NCBI GenBank assembly: GCA_027577595.1
Contig: JANBRJ010000006.1
Coordinates: forward strand, 248,001 to 312,000
Reading direction: 5' to 3'
DNA length: 64,000 nt
Origin: Coemansia sp. RSA 487
Taxonomy: Eukaryota > Kickxellomycota > Kickxellomycetes > Kickxellales > Kickxellaceae
Below are positions 31,959 to 44,689 of the stretch, one piece after another; position 1 is the first letter of the stretch; every line of letters starts with the position of its first letter. The position numbers were made by a program, and so were the translations under genes. Under the pieces are notes generated by a model. That model worked only from the letters and a program-made list of their open reading frames with translations. It was not told the origin of the DNA and did no database searches.

Positions 31959-32882
31959 GTGTACGGAATTGGAGTGAATGTCTTGAGAGTCTTAAAAAAA
32001 GAAAAGGAAATTGTAAGAACAGAGTAAATTCGCTTTGTTGTGTTGTGTTGTGTTTAGTTTGCAAGAATAGTATTTCAAAAAGTGGGAAAGTATTTCAAGC
32101 AAATGCCAAAAGAAACGAAGAGCACAGAATTGTGCCATAGCCTATTTTTCTTTTTCTCTAAAAGGAACTTTTTGTTTACATTTTCCAGTCACGTGGTCAG
32201 TAATTGATGATCTGATCTTGGTGATCTTGTGGGAAGTAATTTAATTTCGCCAACACGAATTGTAGCTATGGTGTGAACGATGCCATTTTTGGTACTTGTA
32301 AATATATGTAGTTTAATGAGTTGGAGTATGGAGCATACATCACTACTGTTCTTGGTGGATTCAAAACAATAAAAGCAGCTCCAAATCGGAACGTGGTTCT
32401 CCTTATCACTACCAATTCACATTGTGCACTTTCTTGAACGTATGCAGCTAGAAAATACGGGCTCTGCAAAGATCGCCAGACCTGTATACAGTGCATACTC
32501 ATTCCGACCGCATTTTCACAATGCCATTGGTTAGCTTCTTTTGATGTTCCTTGTATATTCTTTCATTATTCGCCAAAAACCTAAACCGATGTCTTCCACC
32601 TCTCCCCAAAAAAAACAAGACATGCAGTTGCAAAAAACGAAGGAAGGCTGTTGCTATCAGCAAGGAGAATGAAAATGGAAAGTTTTGGAAAGGAGAATCT
32701 CGGTGGGTATAAATTGGAAGGAAACATTCGACAGTCGTTCCTTCCTCCTTCCTTTCCGTTTTCTACCACATAAATCATTGTTTTTTTTATTTCGCGGGCT
32801 CCTTTCCTTGTAGCACGATTTTTCAAACTGTCTTCTCTTTATCTTTCCAAACAAGAAAACCTTCAAGTTATCAAGAAAAATC
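31959..32882. other. Divergent intergenic, 0.9 kb
   Basis: The region holds the promoters of the light chain (-) and the BIM1-like gene (+). A TGTGT/TTGTG low-complexity run lies near 32036-32060. No RNA gene seen. Confidence 0.5.
32708..32713 (+). promoter_or_regulatory. TATA box of BIM1-like gene
   Basis: TATAAA after GGTGGG lies 170 bases before the ATG, and a pyrimidine-rich stretch follows. It is the best TATA candidate for this gene. Confidence 0.45.
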
Positions 32883-33515
32883 ATGGTCAAGCTTTTTTCC
32901 GGACTTTTACTGGTCGTTTCTCTGGTTCAGTGTGCCTATGCGCATATGAACGTCATTAGTCCTCCTCCTCGCTCAGGCATAGTTGCTAATGAGCTCGAAA
33001 AGCCATGTGGCGGTGCCAACACGCTTACCAAGAACGTCACTGCTGTTTCCGACTCTTCACCCTTCAACTTTGTGCTGAGGCCCAGCCATGGTACTGGAAA
33101 TATCATCCTTAGCTACTTTACTGATGCCACTGTTACCGAAAGCTCGGTTCCAGTTTTCATGGAGTCAACCGATGTTCCTAAAGCGGGGGAATATAAAATA
33201 CCTGTGACATTCGACAAGTACGGCCTCCATAATGGCCAGAGCATCGTTGTGCAAGCGATTTACAACGGCACTGATAGCGGCGAGACCGAAGAATATTATG
33301 TGTGCTTTGACATCAAGCTCTCTGCAGATGCCAGCAACTCTGCCGCCGAGTCGGGTGACGAAACAAACACTGCATCTAACAGCGAAAGCGGTGGCGATGA
33401 CGGACTTGACAGCTCTACTGAGCACAGCTCGTCTTCTGCTATGTCGCTGCTCCAGTCCAGTCCTTTGATGGCCAAGCTGGCACTTGGTATTTTTGCTGCT
33501 GCCGCTTTCTTTTGA
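32883..33515 (+). CDS. BIM1/X325-like copper-binding GPI protein
   Basis: The 210-residue protein has a signal peptide ending in AYA, so the mature chain starts with histidine (HMNVISPPPRSG). An N-terminal His is the first ligand of a copper histidine brace. In the BIM1/X325 family, related to lytic polysaccharide monooxygenases, this fold works in copper uptake rather than sugar oxidation. Further family features are KPCGG at the front, YFTDATVTES and the late YYVCFDI. A Ser/Asp-rich stalk and a hydrophobic C-terminus (LLQSSPLMAKLALGIFAAAAFF region) predict a GPI anchor. Cysteines are few, which fits a single disulphide. Confidence 0.82.
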   Translation: MVKLFSGLLLVVSLVQCAYAHMNVISPPPRSGIVANELEKPCGGANTLTKNVTAVSDSSPFNFVLRPSHGTGNIILSYFTDATVTESSVPVFMESTDVPKAGEYKIPVTFDKYGLHNGQSIVVQAIYNGTDSGETEEYYVCFDIKLSADASNSAAESGDETNTASNSESGGDDGLDSSTEHSSSSAMSLLQSSPLMAKLALGIFAAAAFF

Positions 33516-33724
33516 TGGATAGGTCGTGCCTCCATCCATCCAGCAATAACATGAAAATAAAGCAAACCTGGCGGTTATCTTTTAATTATTCTAGCTTTGG
33601 TGATAATGATTTTTCAATTCAATTCCAGTCAGTTACGTTAATTTCATAATAACATGCTTACTTAGCTATGGTAGAAGAAAAAAACTCGCTCGAGAACGAA
33701 GAAAAAAAGGAGGCAGACGGATGC

Positions 33725-36700
33725 TCAAGCTTCGATATTTGACGAGGAGTACACAGAAAGTGCTTTGCGTGCCTCCACAATACGCTTTCCAACGTCGTAC
33801 ACTGTCGCACCATGCTTTGCGGCATGTACGAGAACATCAGCAGCAAACTCAACTCCAAAGTACTCCTTAACAGCGTATCCAAGACGCTTTGACTGCTTCT
33901 CCTCCAGCACATTATCGACCGCAATAGCGTCATGGATGGATTCCAGCGGCTCAAGCACATCCGTCTCCACAACAACGTCGTCACGAGTGCCCATCATATC
34001 GCTTATATCTGAAGTAGCTGCAATATGCGAGTCAGTCACAGCAAACGTCTTGTTGATGACCACAAGCAGTGCCTGCGACATGAACTCTGGGTCTTCGAGA
34101 TCGGCAACACGGGTAGTGCTACTTCCAGCGCTGGAGATGTCAGGTTCGTTGGTCTGGTTGGCGTTAGTAGGTGATTGTGAACTGGTAATACCACTTGTGC
34201 CAAGCGCCTCCACGACATCCTTCGTGTCGCATGACGTGATCTCAAATGGCCTGGATTGAGCAAGCACTGCGTGGGTTCCTCCATGGTGCAAGCGCATTTC
34301 GTATGTGCCGACTTTAAAAGGCAGTGCTGCGCTACTAAACAAGGATTCGCCTTGAAGCACCTGAATGGCCCCAGAGCTTCTCTTCTTTGTCCCATTTCCG
34401 CCAGACTTGACTTTCACCGATACCTTCTTTTGCACGCGGCTTGCAAATATGCTGTCGCCCACAACCATCTCAGCCAGAAGATTCTCGTCAGGGTGAATGT
34501 ATATGTAATGGCCCTTTGAGCTCACAGTGGTGATCTGGTTCGAGAAATTCGAAGTAACTGGGTATATACCAATCCAATCCTTACGCGAGTGACTGAGAGG
34601 TGCTTGCCAGGTGACCTTTATAGGCTCTCCCAGGTAGTAAGCATTTTTCTTGTCGTCGCTCTTTTTGTCGCTGGCTGGATATAATTCCGAGGCTCGTCCA
34701 AATCCAAGCTTAATACTATAAAGCGTGGGGTAGTCGACATCGGACAGCTCCGAAGGCACTGCCTTTTCAGCGATACGTGCAGTTGTAGTCGATATCAGAT
34801 CCTTTGTCTCAAGAATAATATCCCTGACCGGTTTGGTGGTGTTTGCAAACAAATGTGCCATGACAGAGCCGTCAGGGATGCCATTCTGTAGCAAGCCAGA
34901 TTCTGGATCCGCGTGCAATGTGCTATCTGCAAACAGCGGCTGTCCAATTCCCTTATTAACGGCGTTTTTGACGGTACGCACAATGCCCGAGTCCTTGCGC
35001 ATCTGGTCGCCATAGGTCTTTTGCATGTGCGGGGTCTCGACATACGCGCCAAACAAAAAGGTACACATCTGCAAAAAAAGTGCAAGCGCAAACACAGCTT
35101 GGCTTCGCGAGATAAGTGCCAGTCCATAAAAGGCCGCTTGGCCAATTACTTTCTCTGGGTTGTTTAGATAGCGGTATATGCCGGTATAATAGAGTTTGAT
35201 ATCGGGTGGAGCCAGAGAGAGCATCGACGAATCGCGCGCAAAAAAGTCGCCATAAAACCATCCAAAGTCGCCGAGGATATCGTACACAGATCTCGAGCTC
35301 CACACATGGAAGGCAATCAACAAGCCGCCGAGCGTGTGGAAAAGCACCAAGCTTCCATAGTCGGTATTGCCCCAGTGGTACGCAGCAATGGCAACCAGTC
35401 CAAAGGACGCATAGGTCATTATCATTGCAGTGTTATAGACTGCGCGCCAGCTGGTAAAGGCCTCCTCGCCATTCCCACCATGCTTGATGTACCAGCGGGT
35501 GATTAGCTGGTTGGTACTTTGCTTCTTGAGGAGAAGACCAAGCGCAAGTGTCCTGAAAAGGATCCATCCGATGCATTGCACAACTGCATACTTTAGAACG
35601 ATCTGCGTGTATCCTGTTATCCACATAAAGCACAAAGGTACGCCGACTGAATATACCAAGAGCAGCACAATAAGGATGTCCGACGCCCTGAACAGGTCAA
35701 AGTGCTTGAAAACAATAAGATCGGGATGCCAAGTGCTGGTGTGTTTCTCACGAATCGAGCTCCGGATGCAAGGGCCGGATACATCCTTTATACTTTCGTC
35801 TGCAGTGTCAGAAAGCGGCAGCGACAAACGGCGAGTACGCGATTTCTTGATAATTTGCACGGCTAGTGGCGGGCGTTCATACGTCTTTTCAATATGTGGG
35901 TTCTCGACACATGACAGGAACAGGAACTGCAGCATGTGCGCGGCCAGACTAACGTAAAAAACGGTGTAGCTTCCCGTTATAAGCGATCCGCCATAATACC
36001 CAGCATACCCGATCGAGTACATTGGATGCGGCGCCATTTCAAATACGCCATCAAACGTTAGCGTTTGCTCGACCAGGAAAAAGAAGTCACCCCAGTACCA
36101 TGCATAGTCCCTAACGACGCGATGGGCATCGACCTTGACCCACAGATTAAATGCAAGGAGTATTATGCCGCCAGCTATTCTCAGAGGGGAGTGCCAGGGC
36201 TCAGCGTCGTTGGCCGATCCGATGTAGCAGCTGCACAGGAAGAAGTAGGCAGCAAAGTCATTAAGCAGAATAAGGTCGACCAACTGGCGATAGAGTAGCC
36301 ACACGTTGAACTCGATAGGAACGCTCTACAATAGCGACGCAAGCAGTGAGAACAGTCATTGTATTTTATTTGGGTATTAGATATCCGACTTTGGCGATTT
36401 TGAAGTGAGAAAGATGGAGAACATAAATAGCAAGTAGCTTCACATGAATGCGCATGAAGTATTCATGGATGGCAGATCCGACCCAACAAAAAAAGATTGC
36501 TTAAGAAGCCTAGCACCAGATTTAAAATGAGCAACTGACTTACCTCAAACGAGTAATCGGGTCCCATTTTGGCTTCCAACTCGCCCCGAAGCCAGAAATA
36601 CACCTTTCCGCCGCGAGCAGGATCGAGCCAGCCCCTGCGCTTAAAAAGGGCCACCAGGCCATGGCGACTGCTCTGCCAGTTGAGTATCCATCCAAGGCCA

Positions 36701-37199
36701 CCGTTGTAGCACAGACGCCAAAACGCAAATGACGCCAAAAGGATATTGCGTTTTGTTTCGAGTGGAAAAGCAAGCGCAACCAGCATATGCGTGCTCAACG
36801 CCAGGATGGTGACAAGATCAAAGGTCGTCTTGGGAGTCAGTGGGTTGAATAGAGACTGCATCATGTCCCGGGTCTTGGGCACTGAAAATGCTACATTTTT
36901 GCTCAAAGATGGTCAATAAAAAATCCATTGTGTCAACTGAGAGTCCATTGCTCAAAGAAGGGAGCAAAGTGTTTGTTTTCTTTCTTTCAGACAAGCCAGC
37001 AACAGGAAGCCGACACGACAAATATTCTGGGATGCTTACCTTTTCCGTCAGGAGTACGACCGGTAGGAAGCTGCTTTCTATGGTCTTCAGCATTGTGCGC
37101 TTCGGCGCTGACAGACGCATCGGTTGCGTTGTCAGAGGCTGCTTCAAGCAGAGGCAGAGTCATGCTGCTGCTTTTCTGCTGTCGCTGACGCACCACCAT
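33725..37199 (-). CDS. CHO2: Phosphatidylethanolamine N-methyltransferase CHO2
   Basis: I join three exons: 37040-37199, 36544-36881 and 33725-36325. The introns are 158 and 218 bases, with GTAAGC/TTTCAG and GTAAGT/TTGTAG borders. The product has 1032 residues. The joins rebuild the conserved TGRTPDGKVPKTRDMM and FESVPIEFNVWLLYRQLVD regions of CHO2. CHO2 makes the first methylation of phosphatidylethanolamine on the way to phosphatidylcholine, in the ER. The two PEMT-like membrane modules are visible: EMAPHPMYSIGYAGYYGGSL and a second with GIYRYLNNPEKVIGQAAFYG. The C-terminal soluble part carries a beta domain (SRKDWIGIYPVTSN). The methionine at the start of the largest exon is not the real start. 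Confidence 0.93.
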
Positions 37200-37841
37200 G
37201 TTTGTGGTAAGACAATAAGGGCTGTGCAGAACTTTGTTAACGACCACGGAACAGCTATAGCCTGCAAAATAAACAGCAAAATGATAGAAATGGCCAGTAG
37301 CGCTATGGATAGTGCGAGAGCAGGGAAAAACAAAAAAAGGAACAGGCTGATGAAGGAAAAGAAAAAAGCATTGTGACTTTGTGTTTTATCTTTGGGCATT
37401 TTGGTGGCGAGCCAGCCTATCAAAAGAAGTAGAACGCCCCCCCAATCACAGAAAACGATCTAAGCACCATCTTCTGATCTTGAAGTCTTCGTTTTTCTTG
37501 GACGGATGACCCAGTTTGTTCTGACGAAGCAGAGACATCGCTATCGTGCCAACGCAATTTATAAACTTTTACTCCATGAATGGTAAAAAAAAATAAGCGT
37601 CAAACACAAGCGACGCAAATATATTTTCGCTCTTTCGACTTTGTCTTGTGACACAGACAGCAACATGTGTGCCAATCGATGGATGAAATAAAATGTTATC
37701 AATAGTGCTAATGTCATTGATATGGTTGCGAAAAAAAAAGACATGACCATTTGGTTTAATGAGTTGAACAAAAATAAACAAAGAATACCTAGAGGTTACA
37801 TAATAAAAATAAGTAAAAAGGAGCATGGGGAGGAAGCTCTG
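37200..37841. other. Intergenic, 0.6 kb
   Basis: This is the promoter region of CHO2 (-). The rest is AT-rich with several A runs. No gene seen. Confidence 0.5.
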
Positions 37842-38600
37842 TTACTGATCCATATCGAATAAGGTGTCTGGGTATTTGTCAAGTTTGTTTTTACTATCAT
37901 GCTCGAGCGACGACGGACTAGCGTTATCAGACTGAAGCGACAACGAGTTGAATTCCTCGACATGATCATCATTCATTGGGCTAAAGCCAGGTCTGTTGTC
38001 TTTTTCCTGGTCAATGAACCTCCGACGAACCAAAGAGCCTGAAATTGTTGTTTGCTTGTTTCCATACTCGGGTTCATAGCTTGATCCACCTGCGTCTCTG
38101 CCCATGATCTGCTGTAACTTGCTTACTTGCGCAGGCGTGTTTGGCGGAGGGTTTGCGCCGCTAAAAACATTTTGCGCAGCATTTCCACCAAGACCTGAGC
38201 CAAGATACGATGACATCATTGAAGTTGAGACGAGCGAGTTTGGTGGAGGGTCGATACCTGACATGTTCATCTGCGATCCAGAAATATCCGAGCCAAGCTG
38301 GAACGAATAGTTGTTATAGTTCGAGGAGGAGCCTTCTATTTAGCACAAAGAGCAAACAGTTGAAAAGAAAAAAGTCATTAGGTTGTACGGCTTTATGGAA
38401 TATTGTAAAACGGAAGCTAATACACAAAGACATATCCTTTTACATTAGAAAACTGTGGCAGACTGAATGCGAATTTACTTACCATCTTTGCTGGACGGTG
38501 TTGTTGTGTTCCGCTGTGCAGAACCGATTGGAATTGGCATGCCCTGATTGTTATTTTTTCCAGCCGAGCTAGCAGCATTGCTAGACGTATTCTGGGACAT
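37842..38600 (-). CDS. Low-complexity protein of unknown function
   Basis: Two exons, 38483-38600 and 37842-38335, join across a 147-base intron (GTAAGT donor, AAATAG acceptor) to give 203 residues starting MSQNTSSNAASSAG. The protein is rich in Ser, Asn, Gly and Pro, with no signal peptide, membrane segment or known domain. The middle part (IDPPPNSLVSTSMMSSYLG and AQVSKLQQIMGRD) looks the most constrained. The C-terminus is acidic and ends LFDMDQ, which recalls acidic activation tails. I do not recognise it. The splice is supported by an open frame across the join and canonical borders. Confidence 0.65.
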
Positions 38601-38980
38601 TTTTCTGCTGAATTCGGTTGATACAAAAAAGTATGGCGATGTCGATAATGTGGTTTATAGACGAAAAAATTCTGCTGCTGTTGCAAGTGTTAAAAAAAAA
38701 GTAAACTCAGTAAGAAGAATCTCCTAATGTGTAAAGCAATCAGGGCAAAAAAAGTAAGTATATAATAAAAATTTCAGAGAAAAGAAATGCGTCACAAAGC
38801 GAAAACTGTCAAGCTGTAAAAAAAATCTCATGAAAGCATGAAAAGAGGTGTCTCCAAGTGCCTCTTTTTAAAACTGGTAAAAAGAAAGACTGCCCCCATT
38901 CAAAGCACCTAGATTTTCATCTGTATAATAGAACTTTACAGCGTTTACAAGTGCTAAAGCTGACGAAATAAGCAGCCCCT
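38601..38980. other. Intergenic, 0.4 kb
   Basis: The spacer is A-rich (several AAAAAAA runs) and lies between two genes on the - strand. No feature seen. Confidence 0.5.
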
Positions 38981-41900
38981 TCAGCCGCTGCTTGTGAGAA
39001 AGGCTACAAAGTATTTTTTAAACTGCTTCTGACCGAGTGTAGACAGTGCCTGCACAAACTCTACCGCCATGTTCTCTGGACAGCCCATGCTTGGGAGCAG
39101 TGATGTTGAGAGATACGACGCAAAGTGGTTATGTCCCAGATCCCCGCCAATCGGCACGCTAAGCAGTTGAGGGGCTGCCATCTCTGCCGCTGCACTACCA
39201 TCGCCTTGCGCAATAGCAGGCATCCCTGCCACAAGCAGAATCTGCAGCACGCTTGCTATCTCTGACACCACCAGGGACGACTGCGCATCTGCCATCTGGA
39301 ACTGTGGGCGGGTCGGCGTCTCAAAGCATGCAGGTGCCACAGTTTTCATAGCAAATTGCTTGAACTGGTCGCGGGCCGCTTTGGCGCTGTCGCTAGCCAA
39401 GTCCACCCCCAGCGCCCGTGCTGCAGCTTGGCGCAGCATCTGCCGGTCGGGGTTCTTGGCACCTGTTTTTGCGTCGTTGTTGAGCGCTGCAATCGCTGCA
39501 GGTGTCAGCGTTGCCAGTGTATGGTATCCTAGCGGATCTACGATCCATGCCTGGATTGCCTTGAAAATAACATTGAATGCCAGGCGCTGACACTGTGCGT
39601 TGGTGTGGTCGACGGCCAGCTGCGTGGCAATTGGCTGGAATATGAGCACCAAGTGCTGCGCGTTTTGTGGATCAAGGAACACACTGTCCAGATCTGCGTT
39701 GAAAATGGCCCCAATCAGAGTGAGATAGGCCTTGCGCAGATCCTGGAGCAACACTGCTTCGTCCGTTCCTGTTGCCCCTTCCTGCGCTACCTTGTCGAGG
39801 AAGCCATACACTTTGGATATCACTGGGAGTAACAGCTTGCTTGCGGTTGGTGCAACATATGGTTTGAACTTGAACACAACAAGCCCGATGAGACCCAGCA
39901 GGTCCAGCAACTCTTCGACCGCGCAGTTACTCACAAGGCTGTCAATGAGGCGGGGCAGGTACGGTAGTGCCTCTGTGCCAAGGACACTCAGCATCCGCGA
40001 TAGCGTGGCCCTGGCCGCCTCACGAACAAGCTGGCTTGTCCGCAGCACCTCAAGAATCGCAATGCACATGTCTGCTGCCTTGAGGAACACTTGAACCGTG
40101 TTTGTCGAGAGCTGGTGCGGCGCACCTGCCGACGTGGTCTTTGAATCCACGCGTATGTTTGGGAAGCCACTGATAATCGCGCCAATTGCCAACATATAGT
40201 GGTGTATTTGAAGAAGCGAGGCTGGCTCTTGCAGAATCTGCTCTGCTGATTTCGTGTTCATCAGTGCTTGTGCGCCAGAAAAGAGCGGGCTAAACAGGTA
40301 TTGCAGCAGCGTCGTCCGGGTGCTGTCGTCTAGATCCGCTGGAGCAAGCATAATACCGCATGCCTCGAACAGGTATAGCTGAGAATCAAACACCCCATAG
40401 CTGCCTTGTATAGATGACGGGTTGGCGCTTATGCTCAGCATGTCGGACACTGCTGAAATAAAGTCGCTCGAATACACAGTCAGCCCCATGGTCAGGTGTT
40501 GCTCGATGAACCGTCTTAGTAGGTACCAGATACGAGGGCGTACCGAGCTTTGCGGATGCCGAACTCCAGTGGCGCCAAGAAGCGACTTTAGCACCGGCGT
40601 GACTGCGTCGCGGTAGACATCAAAGTATCCGCTGAAACGAACCAGATTTTCAAAGTATAGCGGCGCAATAGACGGATGCGAGCATTCGATAATTCCAGAT
40701 TGAATCATCATTGACAAAAGCTCTGCGAACGATTCGGTGGAAGGGTTACTTGCACTTCTGTTGTCAGAGTGAGTTCCATTTGTCTGCCCATGCTTGGCGC
40801 TTCCAAATCTCAAATTTTTGGTGCTAACCAGCCGATCGCCGTATGCTTGTGCCAGGTAGATGCCCAGCTCAGCACGCACCCAGCCAAGCCTCCCGCTGCC
40901 GCTGCTGATCTCATCTGCCGCGTTATCGGCACTCACGCCGTACTGGTTGCACTGCTTGAATACGTTTTGCGCGGTCGTCAGCATAACGTTGTCGTAAAGC
41001 CCCGGGTTGATAACCGCAATGGCGTCAATAAACGTCCGCAAACTGCGCCTCAGCTCGCTAAAAATAGCCTCTTCGTCGTCGTCGTCCAACGAAGCATCCA
41101 CATCGGCAGTACTTGTATCGTTGGGATTGGGCCAAGAATAGTCTTCGCCGTACTTTAGCTTTTCGACCAAATTAGGCAGTAGACGCGAGAGGAATTCCTG
41201 CTGCGATGCGCTCAGTGCAGTGCTCTCGCGCTGAAGTCTCTTGAACATACTGAGAATCTCGGTTATCGCAGGAAACACCGAAGACGACACCTCGTCGTAC
41301 TCATGCGCAAGGAAGCTGAGGATCAGGGGTATGAGTTCTTCAAGCATGCCGCTTGCTGCGACGCGGGCATCTGGGGTAGCTGTCTCTTTGTCTGACCAGA
41401 TCCCCAAGAGTTCAACGCCAGTTATATTCGCAAGCTTTCCAGCCTCCTCGGCAAACTCGATATCATCAACATCCAACTGCTTCATGACACCAATGATGTC
41501 CAGGAATTGAAGCAGATAGAGCTTGTCCATGGCCCGCATGCCCTTTCCCACTATTTCAGCCAGGCAGTGGCAGGCCTGGCAGCGCAAAGTCGGGGTCTTC
41601 AAAAGCCCAAACAGAATTTTCATGAATGGCTGGTTTACAATAAGCCCTATATCGATCCACGAGACATATGTGCCAACAAGCCGCAGGGTCGTCTGTGCCA
41701 GATCCGGGTGTGCGCTTGACATGTGAACAAGAATGGCCAGCCAGGCATGGGCCATCCTGCTGACGTCCTCGACTCGCATGGCATCCTTGATCTCAGTGTT
41801 GCGAGCAGTTTCCTCCGTGCTACGAGGAACAGTGGGATTGATCATCACCTCGTCAAGCGAACTGAGAACACGAAGTAGGAAATCGACCAACGACGGGTTG

Positions 41901-42548
41901 ATGGCTGCGCTGCTTGTAGCGCTGGCGCTGTCATCGGTAAGCGGCCCTGAGGTTGCAGGAAGCCCAGCTAGCAAAACCATGTCTTTGACAAACGTCGGCC
42001 ATTGAGACGGGTAGGTTGCTAACATCATTATCGAGAACGTGTGTGCCAGCGTGTTTTTGATAAACGGCAGCTCGCTGTGATATACAGCACCGGAGTACTG
42101 GCTTGAAACAAATTCTAGTAGGGTTTTCCGAACCACTTCCAATTTTGGAGCAGCGCCGTTTGCGTCGCCACGAGCGCCAGCGCTGGCGATCATGGTTTCA
42201 ACAACCTGGAGCGCAAACAAGCGTGCCTCTGGTGCTCTTTGAGGGGTCGTTGTAAAGAGCTCCAGGCACACCTGCCAACCGTCTGGCGATGCCTTGACGC
42301 GCTCGCAGTACTGAGTAGCCTACAGAAGCGTATGTTTTGTAGCAACAAGAGAAAAGCAAAGGCCATGCAACAAGATCACATTAACGTAGCATGCTGCTAA
42401 AATCACCTTGAATAGACACATTCACATTAGGCCATATACCATAGGGATAAAAGGAAAGATCCACTCTGCCTCTGCTTACCTGTGTCTTGATATCCTGGGC
42501 GCTGCTAGGGTCGAGTGCGCAACGAACAGCCTCCTCGATTTGCTCCAT
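38981..42548 (-). CDS. LOS1: Exportin-T, tRNA nuclear exporter (LOS1/XPOT)
   Basis: Two exons, 42480-42548 (MEQIEEAVRCALDPSSAQD...) and 38981-42319, join across a 160-base intron (GTAAGC donor, CTGTAG acceptor). The product has 1135 residues, like yeast Los1. The join recreates the conserved CERVKASPDGWQVCLELF segment of exportin-T. The Xpo1-like domain follows (LPFIKNTLAHTFSIMMLATYPSQWPTFVKDM), then HEAT repeats through the C-terminus. Exportin-T binds mature tRNA with Ran-GTP and carries it out of the nucleus. Later hallmarks include ELLGIWSDKE, LPNLVEKLKYGEDYSWPN and GLIGLVVFKFKPYVAPT. Confidence 0.94.
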
Positions 42549-43124
42549 TACGAAATGCACTTTACTAGAATCTGGCTTTGTATTTCAGTCTGTTCACGGT
42601 GGTTATAAACCCGAACACTGTCCCTTTTTTGTTGTTCTAAATTAAAGCTACTTTTCTTTACAAAATTAATGAAGGACAGTTGGTGCTAAAAAATATATGG
42701 TTGTAAGTGCAAGCTTTGGCGACTAGTTTTTGCAATTTCTATGTTTGGGTTTAGCTAAACAGGTATATAAAAAGCACGGAAGTAGCTTGTTTATTGTAAG
42801 CGCACCAAAATTTTGTTTTTATAAAAGTATAACAGCAAAGGGAGAAAGAGAAATTCCGAGCTTTCAAGCAACACCAAACCGATTAAAATATTTGTTGCCA
42901 GATTGGAAGTGAAAAAAAAACAAGTGTTTTTGAAATTGCAGATTTTCCAGTCATTTTTCACTGCCCCACACTGGTGGGTCCAAGTTGAAGCCTTTTTCTG
43001 GCCGACCGAAAGAAAAGAGCTTGCTTTTTTATGCATTCACAAATACACAAAAGGACAATAGCGATATTCTCATTTCACAGTTTCAAAGAGGTTGAAAATG
43101 TGAACTAGCAGGATATCTTTCCAA
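42549..43124. other. Intergenic, 0.6 kb
   Basis: The region contains a TATATAAAAA box at 42764-42773 on the + strand with no + gene behind it. A short open frame at 42730-42912 has no recognisable content. Otherwise AT-rich. Confidence 0.45.
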
Positions 43125-44379
43125 TTATGCAATAAGAGGGAATATTGCCTTGCGGGACTTTGGATAGTCGGGGAACTCGCGTCTGTACTGCTTGTGCTTT
43201 TTGATGGCCCAGATGTACATCTGTGCCGTTGACACAACCAAGAACAGAACCGAGGCCATGCTGCGCGTCAACAGCGTTATGCTGGCCCATGCAATGGTCT
43301 CAAATAGATAGTTCGGGCAGCTGACCATATCAAAGCCATAGCCATATGGAATCCGGCGCACACGGGTGCCAGGTGGCCGCAGGTTGCGCAATGTAACGTG
43401 GGTGCTTAGGTTTGAGAGCTCAGCAAACAGGAATATGCCAGTGAGCACGGCCATCAGTGTTGGATTTCCGAGCTTGGCAGCCAGGGCTGTGCCCTGCGCG
43501 GAGGCGGGACCATACACCCAGTATGCCAAATTAAGACCTGACAGAAGGTGGTAGTGGAACGAGTTTTTGAACACGTTTAACAGCGGCATGGTTCCGTGGC
43601 TGAAGCGGTGCACAAATGCGGTCTCTAGCTCACGCTTCACAAAATGGCCCATGATCAGCAAGTAAACGCGACTACAGCCAAGTCTTCAGCAGCAGATTGG
43701 AAGAAAAATGGTAGATCATAGTGGTTAGCACATATATCTGTCTATCGCTGTGCAGAGCGGCCCTGGCAAAACAAACGAACAGAAACAGTAAGATCGTTCC
43801 ATTCGCATCGCGGGATTACCTCCAGACACGCAGTCAGTGCTGGATGCAAGTATAAAGGTAGCAGACAGTATACACTAATAACCCCTGACTATTAGTATAT
43901 GCCATAGCCACAGCACTGCTGCTGACACAAGCATGTGTAAAAAGAAGCAAGGGTGTATTACGGATTGCATGTACTTACCGTTGGACCTCGCTGTGCTCAA
44001 ACGCATGCCCGTAGACTAGGCTCGGGAAGTTGTAAATCAGATAGTGGAAGACTATCGGGCCAAAGTACTCAATGTAGAAAACAGTTTGCCATCCAATCTG
44101 CGGTCCCAGGTCCTTCATGTACACCACGTCACCGTCAGCGATGCTATACTTTGTCAAGCTAGTGCCCGCTTCGAGCACTTCTTTCGACTCACCAACTGTC
44201 AGGCGCTGGCGGTCAGGGTACATTGTCTTGTCTTTCCTGGCAATGGTGCTTTTCAGGTCGTCAACGGATGCCTCGTCAGAAACCTCCACCGTAAAGAGAA
44301 CACGCGGCGAAGACGGCGCTGGTTCTGAGGCACGCTTGTCTTTGCCCTTGCCCGAGCGCTTGGCGATTTTGAGTTGCAT
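43125..44379 (-). CDS. TSC13: Very-long-chain enoyl-CoA reductase TSC13
   Basis: Two exons, 43979-44379 and 43125-43671, join across a 307-base intron (GTAAGT donor, GCTGTAG acceptor) to give 315 residues. Tsc13 catalyses the last step of each very-long-chain fatty acid elongation cycle, reducing trans-2-enoyl-CoA with NADPH in the ER. The N-terminal ubiquitin-like part is followed by DLGPQIGWQTVFYIEYFGP, a family hallmark. After the join come HFVKRELETAFVHRFSHGTMP and NSFHYH. Near the C-terminus are YGYGFDMVSCPNYLFETIAW with the catalytic Tyr region, and KKHKQYRREFPDYPKSRKA. The steroid 5-alpha-reductase fold and several helices are clear. Confidence 0.94.
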
Positions 44380-44689
44380 GCTTTGGTATATGTGCTCAAC
44401 AGTGTAGAGATATAAGATGTCTTTAAACTGGTGGGAAATAGCAGAAAAGCAGAAAGAAAAGAGAGGCTGATGCCCAAAAAAGACAACTGTTTAAAAAGAC
44501 AAAAACACTATACACCTGATATTATCAACTTTCGACTCGACTCTACATATCTACGGCTCATGGCTCATCAGAGTCGAGTGAAGCTAAATTACTTCAAAGC
44601 TCTTTTCATCCCCAAAATACAGTCCTTTCGCAAGCAATCTGTGGAATCACTCTTTTCCATCATCAACAATTTATAGTATATTGTCAAAA
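44380..44689. other. Divergent intergenic, 0.3 kb
   Basis: The spacer is the shared promoter between TSC13 (-) and eS17 (+). No other feature seen. Confidence 0.5.

Noticed and set aside
36302-36304. Apparent start of a separate 859-residue membrane protein
   Set aside because: The codon is GTG and the sequence continues an upstream exon of CHO2 across a canonical intron.
42764-42773. TATATAAAAA box
   Set aside because: No + strand gene follows for about 1.9 kb, so I do not call it a promoter.
43659-43661. Apparent start of a short Tsc13-like protein
   Set aside because: It is internal; the N-terminal half is encoded by an exon at 43979-44379.
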